From positions 377 to 64,376 of the forward strand of contig NZ_PYLQ01000011.1 of the NCBI RefSeq assembly GCF_003024685.1: a stretch of 64,000 nucleotides of DNA, in the 5' to 3' direction. This document shows positions 62,420 to 64,000 of this stretch, piece after piece (within the stretch, counting starts at the first letter, position 1; each line of letters starts with the position of its first letter). Under the pieces are notes generated by a model. The model was not told the DNA's origin, searched no databases, and saw only the letters and a list, made by a program, of their open reading frames with translations. The stretch comes from Faecalibacillus intestinalis. Lineage in GTDB: Bacteria > Bacillota_I > Bacilli_A > Erysipelotrichales > Coprobacillaceae. Made by a program: the position numbers and the translations under genes.

Positions 62420-64000
62420 CAATATAACAGTATTTCTTATAAAAGGATATGCCATATCCTTTTACATGAAGATATCCCTCATTGATGATTTCTTCTTCAT
62501 ATTTATTATCAATGATTTGTTGGGCTCCTTCGCTGGAATCCTTAATTAAATCCTTAACACTCTTAGAATGTTTACATTCTAAGATTAGTGCTGTCTGAAA
62601 GATTTGTTTAGGAAAGATACATAGATCAAATCTTCCATGCACCGCTTCTCGATTTGATTTGATCTTTTTACCACTAAAGAGTCCTAATAGAAAACTATGA
62701 TAAAAAGATTCTTCATTATCAAAGTAACTAATACTTCTAGATAAGATATCTCCTAGTATTTCATTTGCATGATCAACGTCTCCTTTAACAAGACTTTGAT
62801 AAAGATTTTCTTTTCTTACAAAAGTATAGTCTTCAAAATAAGACATGAATGTTTGTTTATAGATTTCATAGACTTCTTTATTGGGAATAATCAGTTTATA
62901 CTTATTTTCTCCTAAATCTTCTTTTATCTTTAAATATCCTGTAAGTAAAAGAAAACTATAGATATTATTAATATTATCCATTTCTCGATAAGTAAGTTCA
63001 GGTTTGATATATTTCGTTAAAGACTTCCCTTGAATGAGTTGTTCAAATTCTTCATGAAGTTCATCACTGCCATTTTGAATATAGTTGACAACAAGATCAT
63101 TTCCACTGGTATTTGCCCAGAAGGAAATAGGTTTGTTATCTGAGCTATTTAATTTACAATTAACATACATAAGTGTACTCCAAGGATTATAGATTTCGAT
63201 GTTTCCAGATAAATAACCATCATACCATTCTTTAACTTCATCTACATAATCTGTTAGATTATAATCTTTTAATAATTGTAAGATTTCTTTTTACTCATTT
63301 TTTGATTTATAAAGAATAGGATAGGCTTTAAAATTATTTAAACCGGTGAAGATACTTTCTTTAGAAATACGAAGACAACCTGCCATGATTCCTTTTTCTA
63401 AAGCATCATTGGTTTTAAGTACTGAAGAAAAGACACTTCTTAGAAATTCTACCATCTCATCATAGTAGTTATATTGATAAGCAGCTTGTAAAGGAACATC
63501 ATATTCATCAATAAGAATGATGACTTTTTGATGATAATGTTTATAAAGAAAATATGAGATATTGAATAATGGTTTTTCTAATTCATTATCTTCTGTTTCA
63601 TTATCAACATATTTTTGAAAAAGTTTCTTTTCAGAAGCTAATAATCTCTCACTATTAAGTAATTCAAGATGACTTTTTGCACACAAACAAATAACTTCTT
63701 TAAAGCGATTCATTTGTTTTTCATAGGAACTATTTTTCATATCTTTTAAAGTAATGAAAAGTGTTGGATATTGATTTTGATGTTTTATAGCTTCTTTATT
63801 TTTAGAAATGTTTAATCCATTAAATAAATAAGCATTCTCCTTTTCTTTAATAGAAAAGAAATAATAAAGCATCGACATATTAAGAGTCTTTCCAAATCTT
63901 CGAGGTCTTGTAAAAAAGACACTCTGTTCGTTTAATACATTTTCAATAAGATTTGTTTTATCTACATAATAAGCATTTTTATCAATCATTTCTTTAAAGT
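62403..64000 (-). pseudogene. AAA-ATPase-like / PD-(D/E)XK (DUF1703) protein, interrupted and cut by window edge
   Basis: The gene runs in from beyond position 64000; the first visible residues are FKEMIDKNAYYVDKT. Domain 1 is the AAA-ATPase-like P-loop (TRPRRFGKTLNMSML, then VIILIDEYDVPL). Domain 2 at the C terminus is a PD-(D/E)XK nuclease-like fold (GRFDLCIFPK, ALILECKHSKS). A TAA at 63291-63293 interrupts the frame after LYKSKNE; the same frame then continues with family sequence (EWYDGYLSGNIEIYNPWST). So it is a single-stop pseudogene. This family is highly repeated in gut anaerobes; its function is unknown and may relate to defence or mobile elements. Confidence 0.88.

Noticed and set aside
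15291-63293. Stop-codon reassignment as an explanation for in-frame TAG and TAA codons
   Set aside because: TAG, TGA and TAA all end intact genes here (yaaA ends in TAG, accC and the PIG-L gene in TGA, most others in TAA), and the interrupting stops are of two kinds, so decay or base errors fit better.

Overview
The window is about 64 kb of very AT-rich DNA with short intergenic gaps, strong AGGAGG-type ribosome binding sites, Gram-positive surface proteins, a teichoic-acid precursor enzyme, a CcpA-type cre site and a FabK-type fatty acid operon. This points to a low-GC Firmicute, most likely a gut member of the Erysipelotrichia/Coprobacillaceae (Catenibacterium-like). That placement is inferred from gene content and codon bias; no 16S sequence is present to confirm it.

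Layout. 0-1 kb: the end of a 5S rRNA gene and an apparently empty AT-rich spacer. 1-17 kb: mostly housekeeping genes: ptsI, nagB with an operator-like palindrome in its promoter, a CDP-alcohol phosphatidyltransferase, gpmI, a thioredoxin-like lipoprotein, an atypical pfkA, a HAD phosphatase, hisC, a gpsA-tagD fusion, yaaA, a nucleoid-associated protein, a trigger factor without its ribosome-binding domain, and a wrecked trkA/trkH potassium-uptake locus. 17-40 kb: an accessory region of cell-surface proteins. It holds a 1856-residue MBG/Ig-like protein, a PHP phosphatase, a fructose-type PTS, a broken aldo/keto reductase, an RpiR regulator, a two-gene beta-1,3-glucanase-like operon (GH55-like plus GH128) with a cre site, and a 1794-residue Cna-B adhesin behind a cyclic di-GMP-I riboswitch. 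40-51 kb: an Rpn-type nuclease, a three-gene YfhO/GtrA/GT2 module of the kind that glycosylates lipoteichoic acid, a divergent PIG-L/response-regulator/kinase operon (kinase broken), a Na/Pi symporter, a YeiH exporter and a GT2-GtrA fusion. 51-62.4 kb: one complete fatty acid synthesis operon (acpP, accBCDA, fabH, fabK, a FabX-like gene, fabD, fabG, fabF, fabZ, then birA) with three identical-type palindromes of FabT style at its two promoters. The right edge carries a broken AAA-ATPase/PD-(D/E)XK gene running out of the window.

The most interesting part is 27-40 kb. A 26-bp element with three TGTnACA-like half-sites in fixed register occurs three times: upstream of the glucanase operon, upstream of the c-di-GMP riboswitch and adhesin, and upstream of a small orphan gene. 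Three surface proteins here end in a variant sorting signal (K-x-x-T-G-D-N) rather than LPxTG. Together these suggest one surface-attachment and glucan-degradation programme, co-controlled by an unknown regulator, by catabolite repression and by c-di-GMP. At least six genes in the window are disrupted (trkA, trkH, aldo/keto reductase, a small orphan paralog, a histidine kinase, an AAA-ATPase), most by a single stop codon.
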